Source: Symbiodinium natans (Eukaryota; Sar; Dinophyceae; Suessiales; Symbiodiniaceae). Taken from it: a stretch of DNA of 64,000 nt. The position numbers were made by a program, and so were the translations under genes. Each line of letters begins with the position of its first letter. Within the stretch, counting starts at the first letter, position 1. The stretch spans positions 273,982 to 337,981 of the forward strand of contig CAJNDS010002628.1 in assembly GCA_905221605.1 (NCBI GenBank), given 5' to 3'. Under the pieces are notes generated by a model. It was given only the letters and a program-made list of their open reading frames with translations. It was not told the origin of the DNA and made no database searches. Shown piece after piece: positions 8,935 through 18,965 of the stretch.

Positions 8935-10060
8935 GTTTAGGGAGTTTAGGGAGTTTGGGGGTTAGGGTGTAGGTTTGGGGTGTAGGGTTCTTGGGTTCTA
9001 GGGTTCTAGGGTTCTAGGGTTCTAGGGTTCCAGGGTTCCAGGGTTCCAGGGTTCCAGGGTTCTAGGGTTCTAGGGTTCTAGGGTTTAGGGTTTGTGGTTT
9101 AGGGTTGGGATGTTCCCCTTATCTAAGGGTTGCTTCATGGGCCCTCAATATGGTTCTGATGTACGGCCTGCAATTTGTGCAGTTTAGGGATTAGGGTTTA
9201 GGGTTTAGGGTTTAGGGTTTAGGGGTACCCTTTCAAGGGCCCTGAGGGCTTAGGGCTCCGGGCTTAAAGGTTTGTTTGCAGGTTTGGGGTTTTTGGGTAC
9301 TTGGCCTAGGCCTTCAAGCCTAAACTATGCCCCATAAACCCTGAACCCGAGAAACGCCTGTAAACCCAAACAAGCCCTAAACAGAAAATCCCTAAACCCC
9401 TAAACCCCTCAACCCCTAAACCCCTAAACCCTAAACCCCAAACCCCAAACCCTAAACCCTAAACCCTAAACCCTAAACCCTGAACCCTAAACCCCAAACC
9501 CTAAACCCAAGAAAGCCCCCTGGCAGCCTGTTGCCCAGGAGTCTCGACCTCAGGTTCGCCCCGCCCAGCCATGAGCCGGACAGAGGTTCGGCTGTTCGTT
9601 TGAGGGGTTTGAGGGGTTTGAGGGGTTTCGGGGGTTTCAGGGGTTTCAGGGGTTTCAGGGGTTTGAGGGGTTTGAGGGTTTGAGGGGTTTAGGGTTTGAG
9701 GGTTTGAGGGTTTGAGGGGTTTAGGGGGTTCGGGTTTAGGGTTTAGGTATAGGGGTTAGGGTTTGATGGGTTTAGGGGTTTCAGGGTGTAGGGGCTTAGG
9801 GTGTAGGGTTCAGGGGTTTAGGGTGTAGGGGTTCTGGGTTTAGGGCTTTGGGGTTCTAGGGGTTTAGGGGTTTAGGGTGTAGGGGTTTCGGGCTTGAGGG
9901 CTTTAGCTTTTCGGGGCTTAGGGGTTTAGGGCTTTTGGATTTCAAGGTTTAAGGTTTGGGATTTTGAGGCCGGTTTCAGGGTGTAGGGTTTAGGGATTTA
10001 GGGCTTTAGGGTTGAGGGTTTAGGGTTTAGGGCTTTAGGGTTTTAGCGTTTGGGGGGGTA
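8935..10060 (+). repeat. long field of TTTAGGG variants
   Basis: Sense-oriented variants in blocks: TTCTAGGG/TTCCAGGG (8990-9085), CCCTAAA in reverse (9395-9510), TTTGAGGGG and TTTCAGGGG (9600-9720), then mixed units to 10060. One short non-repeat island (9515-9600) holds a possible exon with no frame preference. Confidence 0.8.
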
Positions 10061-10870
10061 GGGGTTAGCTAGTGAACCACGGTTGGCCAAGCCCCCAAGC
10101 AACGCCAGGGACAACTTACCTTCTGTTTAACGGGGCATAGGGTTCAGGATTGAGGGTTCAGGATTGAGGGTATAGGGTTTAGGGGTTCAGGGTTTAGGCT
10201 TGAGGGGTTTAGGGTGTAGGGGTTCGGGGTCTAGGGTTTAGGCTTTGAACCATTTATGGAGTCCGTTTTGTGTTTTTGTGCGGGGGGGCTAGCGTTCAGG
10301 TTCAGGGTGCAAGGGTCGACAATGCCCGAATCGAATCAGGGCCCGAAACCCGGAAATCCTAAGCCAAAAGCCCCTAGGCCCTATAAACCCTGACGTAAAC
10401 CCCCTAAATCCCCTCAACCCCCTCTACCCCCTCTACCCCTCAACCCCCTCAACCCCCCCAAACCATAAACCCTAAACCCTAGACCCCAAACCCTAAACCG
10501 TTACAGCAGCAAAAGGCCACAACACTTAAACAAACAAACTAACTAGCTAAACCCCAAACCCCAAACCCCAAACCCCAAACCCTAAACCCTAAACCCCAAA
10601 CCCCAAACCCCAAACCCTAAACCCTAAACCCTGAACCCTGAACCCTAAACCCGAGTTTGTTTGGAGAGGCATCAGCCGAGCTTCTTTCGTCGAGGCCTGG
10701 CAGGCCTGGCCCTGGTTTAGGGTTTAGGGTTTAGGTTTTAGGGTTTAGGGTTTAGGGTCTAGGGTTTAGGGTTCAGGGTTTAGGGTTTGGGGTTTGGGTT
10801 TGAGGGTTTGGGCGGAGGTTAATTGGGTTTGAGGGTGAAGGTGGTTCAGGGTTTAGGGTTGAGGGGTCAG
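10061..10870. repeat. mixed heptamer relics in both orientations
   Basis: Includes CCCCAAA/CCCTAAA runs (10380-10650) and sense TTTAGGG (10710-10860). A small island at 10662-10716 has an exon-like CATCAG acceptor but only about 50 bases. Confidence 0.6.
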
Positions 10871-10990
10871 GGTTAAGGAGCAAGTGCAGCAATTCAAGGC
10901 ACATGTTTTCCCTCCACTCTATATCAGAGGGGCAGAAGTCCTTTTGATGACAGGACACCCATTGCAAAGTTATTGCAATGGCTCCTGCAG
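10871..10990 (+). CDS. exon, unknown product
   Basis: Acceptor GGGGTCAG; reads VKEQVQQFKAHVFPPLYIRG then AEVLLMTGHPLQSYCNGSC; donor CAG|GTTTTT. Flanked by TTTAGGG-like sequence upstream. No family recognised. Confidence 0.45.
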
Positions 10991-11121
10991 GTTTTTCGGG
11001 CCCTTGAGGGGTGATTGAGCCCGAGGCTTGAATCGTAACAGCTGCTGCTATGAATGGTCCCGAAAAAAGGTTGCAGGTTGTAGGCTTCAGGGTTTCAGGG
11101 CTTCAGGGTTTTAAGGTTTAG

Positions 11122-11281
11122 GGCTAACCTCTTTCTTACACGGTTCAAGCGGATCTTGTTTGGGAAGAACTTCTTCAAGGGGACCCTGGATCCAAACCCC
11201 ATGGGGCCTTTGCAGGACAGTCGGTCAAAGCAGCCTCTAGCACTATCCAGACACACCAAAAGCCCTACAAGCCTTCAATAG
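11122..11281 (+). CDS. exon, unknown basic product
   Basis: Acceptor is TTTAG of the repeat. Reads ANLFLTRFKRILFGKNFFKG then TLDPNPMGPLQDSRSKQPLA, with a stop TAG at 11279-11281. An internal TTGCAG|GAC could be a GA donor, as in the lipase gene. Strong coding composition. Confidence 0.5.
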
Positions 11282-11681
11282 AACCAGAACCGAAAAGCTT
11301 TGAAGCCCCGCAACCCTACAACCTTCTTGTTGTATCCCCGTAAACCCCAAGCCGCACTTTAATCCTAAACCTTGTACTTGTTCGTGACCCCCAGAACCCC
11401 CCTGTCTTTCCCGTGCCAGGGTTTAGAGTCTAGGGGCTCGGGTTTCAGTTATCGAGAATAAAGGTTTTAGAGGGCTTGGTAGGGAGGTGGTGGGGCCTCA
11501 TAGTCCTTCCCCCGGGCTGCATGGACCCAATCCCCTAAACCCGAGTCCCGACCCAACCCTGAACCCTAAACGCTGAACCCTGAACCCTGAACCCTGAACC
11601 CTGAACCCTGAACCCTGAACCCTCCTCCCCTGCAACCCTGAAGGTGGGTTCAAGAGAGGTTGAGGGTTTTGTGCTTCTAAG
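11282..11681. other. non-coding with short CCCTGAA array
   Basis: Unique DNA to about 11535, then about nine CCCTGAA units (11556-11624) in C-rich orientation. No exon supported. Confidence 0.5.
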
Positions 11682-11746
11682 GACCTCGGCTCTCGGGCGC
11701 ATGGCGCGGACGCGAAGATCGTGTTCGGCCTCTTGATGTTCATTAG
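11682..11746 (+). CDS. exon, unknown product
   Basis: Acceptor TTCTAAG; reads DLGSRAHGADAKIVFGLLMF; donor AG|GTTACC. The hydrophobic end could be the start of a membrane segment. The next 130 bp is a TTTAAGGG array. Confidence 0.45.
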
Positions 11747-11756
11747 GTTACCCAGG

Positions 11757-11880
11757 TGTTTAGGGCTTAGGGTTTTAGGGGTTTAAGGGTTTAAGGGTTT
11801 AAGGGTTTAAGGGTTTAAGGGTTTAAGGGTTTAAGGGTTTAAGGGTTTAAGGGTTTAAGGGTTTAAGGGTTTAAGGTTTT
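11757..11880 (+). repeat. (GTTTAAGGG)n 9-mer array
   Basis: About twelve units of a 9-mer, a lengthened relative of the heptamer. Confidence 0.9.
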
Positions 11881-12166
11881 GGGGATCTGCAAGTTTCGCA
11901 TACTATCCCCCGTCTGCCCTTTTTTTGCGGATAAACCCTGAACTATGAGCTGCCCGAAGGGCTAAACTCTGATTACCACAAGTTCGCAACATTCGCCCAC
12001 TCCGCACAAGCACCGCCCTTATTGGGTGAAACCCTAAACCCTCAGCCCAATATGAAGTAGGGTATATGTTGCTTGTACCCCCAAAACGACACCAGGTATA
12101 TACACTCACCAATTTTAAAAGGGAACCTTATATACACTCACCAAAAACAGAAATATAAACCCTCAG

Positions 12167-12249
12167 CCCAACATCCTCAAACGGATTCTCGCAATGTGGT
12201 CCAAGAAGCTTTCAAGGGCCGTCAACCAGCCACTCCGGCTGTCCTGCGG
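12167..12249 (+). CDS. exon, unknown product
   Basis: Acceptor ACCCTCAG; reads QHPQTDSRNVVQEAFKGRQP then ATPAVLRVDG; donor CTGCGG|GTAGAT. Preceded by two copies of 'tatacactcacca', also found at 39885-39950. Confidence 0.45.
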
Positions 12250-12316
12250 GTAGATGGAATGCTGGAATTCTCCAACCCCAAACCCCAAAGCCCAAACCCC
12301 AAACCTCAAACCCCTA

Positions 12317-12640
12317 AATTAAGAGCCTCCGGCTCCGACCCCGCTGGAGCATAGTTGAAAGGTTTAAACGCGCTCGTCAGCTCAAAGGATGCCAAAAGTT
12401 GATTTGCTTGAGCCTCTGTGAAACGTTGGGGGGGGCGTGGGTAGGGGGTAGCAGCCCCATCAATTCAAGCCCAACAAAAGCAGGGTGGGGGGGAGGGGGC
12501 GGGGTGGGGGGGGGGGTTAAGGGGGGGAGAGGGGGGGTGGGGGGGGCAGGGGGGGGGTAGGGGGGGGGGTAAGGGGGGTGGGGGGGGGAGGGGGGGGGGG
12601 GGGGGGGGGTTAAGTAAAGGGGGGGGGCGGGAGTGGGTTG
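12317..12640. repeat. dispersed repeat with poly-G-rich tail (copy 2)
   Basis: Matches 3260-3540: 'gagcctccggct', 'ccccgctggagcatagttg', 'gctcaaaggatgcc', followed by about 200 bp of broken G runs. A short insert (12440-12485) separates block and tail here. Confidence 0.7.
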
Positions 12641-12897
12641 GGGGGTGTTGGTGGAAGCCAAGCCCCCATCCCCCATCACTTAGCCCAGCAACCAGCAGGA
12701 CGGGCGTTTAGGGGGTGGGGGGTAGGGGGGGGGGGGGGGGGGGGTAGTTTTTTTTCTGAAAGGTAATCCCGGACCATCAACGCTAAACACCAAACACCAA
12801 ACCCCAAACCACCAAACCCTAAAACCTAAACCCAAACCTAAACCTTAAACACTAAAACCTAAACCCCTAAAACCGAAACCTGACCCAAAATCATCGA

Positions 12898-12990
12898 ATG
12901 GCTCAGCATAGTGAAGCGAGGCTTGTGGACTTGATGGAGATGGCCGCCCTGTCTTGCCTCTCCCAGGGGAGTACGTTTCGCTTGTTATGG
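12898..12990 (+). CDS. exon, unknown product
   Basis: In-frame ATG at 12898; reads MAQHSEARLVDLMEMAALSC then LSQGSTFRLLW; donor TGG|GTAATA at a codon boundary. The frame is open upstream to 12886, so the Met may be internal. Confidence 0.5.
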
Positions 12991-13319
12991 GTAATATATT
13001 GGTGTTTTGTATTCCTATGTCATATTGTTCTTTGAGTTTCAAAACTTAATAATTGGTGAAAATCATTGATAATCATATTCATAATCATAATAAAATGAGT
13101 ACAATTGAATACGAATACTTAGTTTATAGTTATTGGGGGGGGGGAGTTAGCGTTGGGCTTGGGGCTTAGGTCGGTTGGAGGATCCCAGCATTCCAGAGTT
13201 CTTGGGTCGAGGGTTCGAGGGTGATAGGGTTCTAGGGTTCTGGTGTGCTAGGAGTAGTTCTAGAGTGTGAGTGGTTTTTTCGCCTGAGCCCTTTCCTCGA
13301 GGCTGTGCTTGGCGTTTAG
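12991..13319. other. intron, AT-rich then degenerate repeat
   Basis: 13010-13130 is one of the most AT-rich patches in the window ('aatcatattcataatcat'). After a G-run at 13136 it becomes degenerate repeat and ends in a GTTTAG acceptor. Confidence 0.4.
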
Positions 13320-13377
13320 CGGCGGTGGAGCGTGAGGCCTCGGGTTTGTGTAGATTTGGAGGACTTGGCTTCATTGA
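13320..13377 (+). CDS. possible exon
   Basis: Acceptor GCGTTTAG; reads RRWSVRPRVCVDLEDLASL before running into CCCTAAA. No donor found. Weak. Confidence 0.3.
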
Positions 13378-13439
13378 ACCCTAAACCCTAAACCCCAAAC
13401 CCTAAACCTAAACCCTAAAACCTAAACCTAACCATAATG

Positions 13440-14163
13440 GGGACTGGACAACCCACGTAGTTATAGGGTTTTGGGTTTTGGGTTTGGGTTTGGGTGTGGG
13501 TTTTGGTTGTGGGTTGTGGGGTTTTTTGGGTTTTTTTGGGTTTGGTTTTGGGTTTTGGTTTGGGGTTTTGGTTTTGGGTTTTGGGGTCATATAGGGCTAG
13601 GGTTTGGTTCAGGGTTAGGGCTGGGGAGGTGTAGGGTTTTTAAGGTTTAGGTTTAGGGTTTAGGGTTTTAGGGTTTAGGGGCCCCCTAAAACCTTAAAGC
13701 CCCTACCCCCCCCCCCGAAAGACAAAGCCACAGACGCTTGCAACTTTCCGCCCTAAACCCCAAAGGACCCCCCAACCCCCCACCCCCCAACCTAAGCAGT
13801 GCCCTAAACCCGAACCCCAAACCCTAAACCCTAAACCTAAACCCACTTGGGACTGTAAACCCACAGTAGGGTTTTGGTTTTGGGTTTTGGGTTTGGGTTT
13901 TGGAAGTTTTGGGTTTTGGTTGTTTGGGTTTTTTTGGGTTTTGGGTTTTGGGTTGGGGTTCTATATAGGGTCTAGGGTTTGGTTCAGGTTTAGGGCTGGG
14001 GAAGGGTGTAGGGTTAGGGTTGAGGGTTGAGGTTTAGGGTGTTGGGTTGGGCCTAAACCTTTAAAGCCCCCTCCACCCCCCCCCCCCCCCCCCCACCCCC
14101 CCCCCCGAAAGCCAAAAGCCACAGACTGCGTTGACCTTTCCACCCTCAAACCCAAACCAGCAC

Positions 14164-14210
<47 letters not shown>

Positions 14211-14310
14211 CCCCCCCCCCACCCCCCCCCCCCCACCCCCCCCCCCCCAAACCTAAGCAGTTGCCCTAACCCTGAACCCCAAACCCAACACCTAAACCCT
14301 AAACCCTGAA
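13440..14310 (+). repeat. tandem segmental duplication of ~430 bp with G- and C-runs
   Basis: Unit 1 (13440-13860) and unit 2 (13866-14310) share the order: TTTTGGG-type tract, 'gggtttggttcagg', 'ttaaagcccc', C-run, 'gaaagacaaagccacagac', 'cctaagcagt', CCCTAAA. The C-run in unit 2 is expanded to about 120 bp (14162-14250). Confidence 0.7.
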
Positions 14311-14493
14311 CGCCATATGATCAGCACCGTGCAATGACCACCGTTGGACACCCTATATGCCCTGAATCCATATACCTAAGCATCCCAAGCACTCTGCAGA
14401 AATGCTCGCAGCAAGCATATGTGTATGTAACACGGCTAAAAACCCTTGACCCCTATAAACCTTAAATATATAGTGTGATGCCCCCAACCCTAG

Positions 14494-14597
14494 ACCCCAA
14501 CCCTAAACCCTAAACCCTAAACCCTAAACCCTAAACCCTAAACCCTAAACCCTAAACCCTAAACCCTAAACCCTAAACCCTAAACCCTAAACCCTAC
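14494..14597 (-). repeat. CCCTAAA tract
   Basis: About 14 perfect C-rich units, followed by more relics to 14785. Confidence 0.9.
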
Positions 14598-14786
14598 ACT
14601 CCAAACCCCAAGCCCCAAACCTGCCTTCCTCCCTCTTCGGGTGTCGAACCCTAAAACCCCAACCCCTAAACCCTAAACCCCAAACCATAAGCCCTAAGCC
14701 TGCCAAACCCCCACGCACCTACATGGCCCTAAACCCTAAACCCTCAACCCTCAACCCTCAACCCTAAACCCTAAACCCTAAATCAG

Positions 14787-14871
14787 GTATCTTCCGCGAT
14801 CGGTTTCTCATCCTCTGCGATGCGCTGCCCCGGCGTGGCGAGATCTTCGCGCTCGCCGCGGCTTTGGCATG
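14787..14871 (+). CDS. exon, unknown product
   Basis: Acceptor TAAATCAG; reads IFRDRFLILCDALPRRGEIF then ALAAALA; donor TG|GTTTTG. Hydrophobic with basic residues; might be part of a membrane helix. Function unknown. Confidence 0.5.
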
Positions 14872-14973
14872 GTTTTGAATTCCGTAAACTCTTAAACCCC
14901 TAGAAGCCCCTAAGCCCAGTTTAGGGTTTAGGGTTCAGGGTTTAGGGTCTAGGGTTTAGGGTTTAGGGTTTAG

Positions 14974-15057
14974 CTCAGCACATTCCGACTTGAAAATCTG
15001 CACCCCCGCAAAAGCTCCCCGCAAATGCCGCCTGCCTCTGTGTTCCGAAACAAGGAG
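14974..15057 (+). CDS. exon with acceptor supplied by TTTAGGG
   Basis: The preceding intron ends GGGTTTAG|CTC. Reads LSTFRLENLHPRKSSPQMPP then ASVFRNKE; donor GAG|GTAAAA. 84 nt, phase 0 on both sides. Confidence 0.5.
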
Positions 15058-15297
15058 GTAAAAACCGGTAATGTGTTCCGCGTCATTCGGCTATGCTGTT
15101 AAGTTTCCCACCCCACCCCCCCCCCCCCCAAAAAAAAAAAAAAGAATCCGCAACCCTAAACCCTAAACCCTAAACCCGAACCCCTAAACCCCAAACCCTA
15201 AACCCTAAACCCTAAACCCGAAACCCAACGTAGCCGAAATAGACATCTCCTGAACCTTCAACCCTGCCGCCTCAAGCCCCAGGCCTCCCAATGGGGT

Positions 15298-15434
15298 TGG
15301 GGTTTAGGGTCTAGGGCTTAGGGTTTAGGGTTTAGGGTTTAGGGTTTAGGGGTTTGGGGTTTAGGGCTTAGGGTTTAGGGTTTAGGGTTTAGGGTTTAGG
15401 GGTTTAGGGGTTTAGGGGTTTAGGGGTTTAGGGT
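15298..15434 (+). repeat. TTTAGGG tract with TTTAGGGG units
   Basis: About 18 sense units; the last five are 8-mers. Confidence 0.9.
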
Positions 15435-15437
15435 CCC

Positions 15438-15545
15438 CATTATGATGCTGAGGACTTGGCACAGCACCTCCGAAAGACCTACGGCAGCCTCGAGGATGCG
15501 CCCCTTTGGCCCATCGAAGATGCCGGGGTTCATTCCGTGTTTCGG
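15438..15545 (+). CDS. exon, unknown acidic product
   Basis: Reads HYDAEDLAQHLRKTYGSLED then APLWPIEDAGVHSVFR; donor CGG|GTTTTG in phase 0. Starts within a few bases of the end of a TTTAGGG tract. A TA simple repeat follows. Confidence 0.5.
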
Positions 15546-15557
15546 GTTTTGGGCCCT

Positions 15558-15660
15558 TATGTATATATATATATATATGTATATATGTTATATATATATA
15601 TGCTATATGATATATATATATATATGCTATATGATATATATATATATGCTGCTATATAAA
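15558..15660. repeat. (TA)n simple repeat with 'tatgctatatga' units
   Basis: Low-complexity dinucleotide tract; frames through it (YIYMYI) are not proteins. Confidence 0.9.
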
Positions 15661-15782
15661 TATATACTTATACATATTTGTGTTTCAACTATAAGTCCAC
15701 GGTAGCATACGGCCCCCTTTGAGAAATCTTACGCTGCCCTGCGCCCTACTTCAGGGAACTACCTCTAGTGAGGGCTGCGGGT

Positions 15783-15872
15783 ATGCAGGGCCTCTTGGAC
15801 CAGATCGAGGGGGGTCCTGGCTGCCGGAAGCAGGAGCATGAAACACATACTAAGTCCTTGGTATGGAAGTAG
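15783..15872 (+). CDS. exon or 3' terminal exon, unknown
   Basis: Reads MQGLLDQIEGGPGCRKQEHE then THTKSLVWK, stop TAG at 15870. A TGCAG acceptor at 15784-15788 or a GTATGG donor at 15861 would shorten it. Confidence 0.4.
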   Translation: MQGLLDQIEGGPGCRKQEHETHTKSLVWK

Positions 15873-16365
15873 GCAAGTTCGGTAACTAACTTTTACATGG
15901 TAGGGAATTAGGCAAGTTCGGAAGCGAACTTATACATGTGCATGTGTATGTATTCTCATGTGTCTGTTTATATCCCTTGGCCTTCAAGGGACTCGGTTTG
16001 GGGCTTCCCCGAAATGTCCCGCTTAATTGAAGTAGAAGCACCATAACGCCCAAGGGCAATCCGAAGGTCCTAAAACCTATAGACTTGTTGCTGCAAAGTG
16101 GTTTAGAGTTTAGGGCCCAGTCTTGGTGAGTTCGGAACCCTCTGGCCTCGAAAGTTCTGCTTTTGAGGGCGTTAGGGGGATACTTGGGCATTTCCCAAAT
16201 AGGGGTAGGAAGAATCTCGCTCTCTCAAACGTGCATCTGTCCAAAACGCAGAAGCTCCATCCAGCACTAATCACCACAGCTCGAGTTTGAGGGGCTTGGG
16301 TTTAGGGCTCTGAGGGCTCTTCGAGCTCTTAAGGGCTCTTCGCGTTCTTGGGGTTCTTCTGATTC
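15873..16365. other. non-coding with a short tandem repeat
   Basis: 'ggcaagttcgg..a(c/g)..aactt.tacatg' occurs twice (15870-15895, 15911-15940). The rest shows no supported exon on either strand. Confidence 0.4.
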
Positions 16366-16440
16366 TGGGTTCTGGGGGTTCTTGGGGTTCTTGGGGTTCT
16401 TGGGGTTCTTGGGGTTCTTGGGGTTCTTGGGGTTCTTGGT
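16366..16440 (+). repeat. (TTCTTGGGG)n tandem array
   Basis: About eight units of 'ggttcttgg' type. Frames through it (PKNPKNP, TPRTPRT) are repeat translations. Confidence 0.85.
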
Positions 16441-16483
16441 AGACTGATTGTGGTTCTTACGATTCGGGAGCCCCCCCGAAAGG

Positions 16484-16569
16484 TATGCTGCCTTCGCGGA
16501 TGTGGCGGCCGAAGATGCCTCGCCAAGTGGCAAGAAGGCCTGCTGCAGTATTTGGGCTTCAGAACGACC
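16484..16569 (+). CDS. exon, unknown product
   Basis: Reads AFADVAAEDASPSGKKACCS then IWASERP, running into CCCTAAA at 16568. Coding-like, with a CC pair. Boundaries uncertain. Confidence 0.35.
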
Positions 16570-16741
16570 CTAAACCCCTCAACGCCTAAACTCCTAAACT
16601 CCTAAACCCCTAAACCCCTAAACCCCTAAACGCCTAAACGCCTAAACCCCTAAACGCCTAAACGCCTAAACGCCTAAACCCTAAACCCTGAACCCTTAAA
16701 CCTCCAAACCCTAAACCCAGTCGAAGGTTTTAAGGGCTCAG

Positions 16742-16809
16742 GAAGATGAGCTTTCCAGCTCCTTGTGGCTCCGCCAGTTCGGCCTTGCGCATCCCCAAAT
16801 CTTGTTTCG
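16742..16809 (+). CDS. exon, unknown product
   Basis: Acceptor GGCTCAG; reads EDELSSSLWLRQFGLAHPQI then LF; donor CG|GTCTAGGG, the first unit of a TTTAGGG tract. Confidence 0.55.
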
Positions 16810-16978
16810 GTCTAGGGTTTAGGGTTTAGGGTTTAGGGTTTAGGGTTTAGGGTTTAGGGTTTAGGGTTTAGGGTCTAGGGGTTAATTAGGGTTTAGGGTT
16901 TAATTAGGGTTTAGGGTTTAATTGGGGTTTAGGGTTTAGGGTTTGGGGTCCAGGGTGTAGGGTTTAGGGTTCAGGGTT
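16810..16978 (+). repeat. TTTAGGG tract
   Basis: About 20 sense units, some spaced by 'ttaa'. Confidence 0.9.
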
Positions 16979-17021
16979 GTGGTGAGAATCTTGTTGGCGA
17001 CCTTGGGGCTTCAGCTAAATT

Positions 17022-17133
17022 ACCCAGAGGGTCCATTTGTATTACTATGATGGATTTAGGTACCCAAAAACCATACTAAACAAGGTTTTGGGTACCTAAT
17101 TCCATAATGGTATTGCAAATGGACCCTCTGGGT
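17022..17133. mobile_element. TIR element, family E, near-complete palindrome
   Basis: ACCCAGAGGGTCCATTTG at the 5' end is inverted at the 3' end; inside, GGTACCCAAAA is also inverted, so most of the 112 bp can form one hairpin. TTA on both sides. The paralogous block near 25190 lacks it and has the empty site AAATTACTT, which fits a 3-bp TTA target duplication as in PIF/Harbinger-type MITEs. Confidence 0.8.
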
Positions 17134-17481
17134 TACTTTTGTGAGTTGGAGAAGACACATTGCGCCGAACCCAGCTTGTCCAGAAGGTGTTTAGGGTTTG
17201 GCGTATAGGGTAGAGCATTCTTCAGGGCTAAACCCTAAACCCTAACCTAAACCCTAAACCCTAAACCCTAAACCCTAAAACATAAACCCGAGGGCGTGCT
17301 CGTGGCTTGGAGGTTTCGGGTTGATTCGGATGATTCAGTGTGGCTCCCGGCTCTGTCTGGCCCTGTGTGGTGTTCCAGCTTTGCAGCTCCGCAGACCTTC
17401 AAGGAGTTTCATGGGTTTAGGGTTTAGTGTTTAGGGTTTAGGGTTTAGGGTTAGACTGTTTTTGTTTTTGTTCTCTCTCCC

Positions 17482-17512
<31 letters not shown>

Positions 17513-17697
17513 GCCATGCAAGCTCCCGTAGTGATCAAATATTTTCTCGGCACATGCGCGGAGCCCGAAGGCCTAAACCTCTGAAGTCTAATGCCAAAAC
17601 CCTACGTCTACAAGCGAAATCCCCGAACTCCGGAACCCAAGCCTCCAGCACCCCAGACCTCAAACCTATCCCTGTCACAAAACCCGAAACCTTAAAT
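17134..17697 (+). repeat. segmental duplication block, copy 1 (copy 2: 25180-25640)
   Basis: Shared stretches include 'tgcgccgaaccca', 'gggttgattcg.atgattcagtgtggctcc', a CT-repeat, 'ttttctcggcacatgcgcgg' and 'agcgaaatccc'. A coding piece may lie in 17300-17410 and its twin at 25310-25400, but the reading frames differ between copies. The telomere-type tracts inside differ between copies in presence and orientation. Confidence 0.75.
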
Positions 17698-17770
17698 CTT
17701 GGGATGTTCCCCCCTATACTAACAGCCCTTACTAAGGATTAGAATAGGGGGTACTATAATCTGTCAGTAC
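17698..17770. mobile_element. TIR element, family C, 3' end truncated
   Basis: Starts CTTGGGATGTTCCCCCC as at 19416 and 28007. The matching 3' inverted end is missing. Confidence 0.5.
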
Positions 17771-17897
17771 CCTAAACATCGAGCCCCCCCCCACTCTCCC
17801 AACCTCCGCCTTGCAATGTACAGAGGTCTACACCTGAAGGTCCGAATCCCTAAGCAATAACTCACATGCCTTGCTCGGGATTCAGGCCAGGATTCCT

Positions 17898-18440
17898 GTT
17901 TGGAAAATCCTAAACCCTAAACCCTAAACCTAAACCCTAAACCCTAAGCCCTAAACCCTAAACCCTAAACCCTAAACCCTAAACTTCGCAGGGTTCAGTG
18001 TCACGGTCTGTGGGGCCACTTCTAGAAGTACTTTTGTTCGCGCGGAGGCTGGGAGGCAGGTCCATGAAAGTCTTCTGACGTCGAAACCGAAGCGTCTCAT
18101 GACACCTCGAATTTCATGACCTGCATAGCTCTCACCCACTCACTCGTTGAGTCACTCACCGGTACCTGGCGAAACTACAAAAGCAAAGTAGTCGGGAAAA
18201 CCGGCAAATCGATCAAATCGCCAACTGAAGTGACGCCACTGTCCTACAAGGCATCTGGCTTCGCGCATCGCGTGAGTCACCACGAAGTCGGAGCGCCCTA
18301 TACCGCGAGCTTAAACCCCTAAGCCCCTACCCTGAAGCTTGAACCCTAAACCCCGAAACCCCGAAATCTGAACCCTCAACCCTCAACCCTCAACCCTAAA
18401 CCCTCAACAACCCTAAACCACGAGCTTTCTTTCCCCGTAG
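17898..18440. other. CCCTAAA tract, then region of uncertain coding status
   Basis: 17909-17984 is CCCTAAA. 17990-18110 has two competing open frames after a TTCGCAG acceptor (one reads GSVSRSVGPLLEVLLFARRL). 18116-18322 is open (ALTHSLVESLTGTWRNYKSK, TEVTPLSYKASGFAHRVSHH) and may be a real exon without visible splice sites. Confidence 0.35.
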
Positions 18441-18517
18441 CTGCAGCTTCTCCGCCTCGCCAGGGCAAAGCTGCCTCTGAAGCCGGCCGACGGGCATCTT
18501 TTGCTTTCTGAAGAGGG
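18441..18517 (+). CDS. exon, unknown product
   Basis: Acceptor TTCCCCGTAG; reads LQLLRLARAKLPLKPADGHL then LLSEE; donor GG|GTTTAGGG, the start of a TTTAGGG tract. Confidence 0.55.
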
Positions 18518-18736
18518 GTTTAGGGTTTAGAGTTTAGGGTTTAGGGTTCAGGGTTTAGGGTTTAGGGTTTTTGGGGTTTTGGGGGTTGTTTTAAGGGCTT
18601 GTAGGGTTTTGGGGGGGGTTTCGGGTTTAGGGCATAGGGTTTAAAGGTTTAAAGAGTTTAGGGTTTTAAAGGGTTTGAAGGGTTTAGGGTTTAGGGTTTA
18701 GAGTCTTGGGAGGGTTCTGGGGAGTTTAGGGCTCAG

Positions 18737-18866
18737 AGCCTACGGGCTCGAAGCAGCGCCCTCTCTCGAACGCAGACAGCGCGGCGTTGCAGGGGCCAAG
18801 GAATTGAGCCTCGTTTGGCGGGCGCGGGGCACCTACGAACTTGGCCATTACCCTAATCTGTTCAGG
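18737..18866 (+). CDS. exon, unknown product
   Basis: Acceptor GGCTCAG; reads AYGLEAAPSLERRQRGVAGA then KELSLVWRARGTYELGHYPN, LFR; donor AGG|GTTTAG. 130 nt open with typical codon use. The downstream intron begins as pure TTTAGGG. Confidence 0.6.
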
Positions 18867-18941
18867 GTTTAGGGTTTAGGGTTTAGGGTTTAGGGTTTAG
18901 GGTTTAGGGTTTAGGGTTTAGGGTTTAGGGTTTAGGGTATC
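18867..18941 (+). repeat. TTTAGGG tract directly after an exon
   Basis: About 11 sense units starting at the exon's donor. Confidence 0.9.
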
Positions 18942-18965
18942 ACAGGGTTTAGGGGTTTATAGCAA

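Noticed and set aside
12317-12425. tRNA-derived SINE head
   Set aside because: I looked for A and B box promoter motifs in the 110-bp block and could not place them convincingly.
15442-15705. Protein ending in YIYMYICYIY
   Set aside because: The first part is a real exon in a different frame; the tail is a TA repeat.
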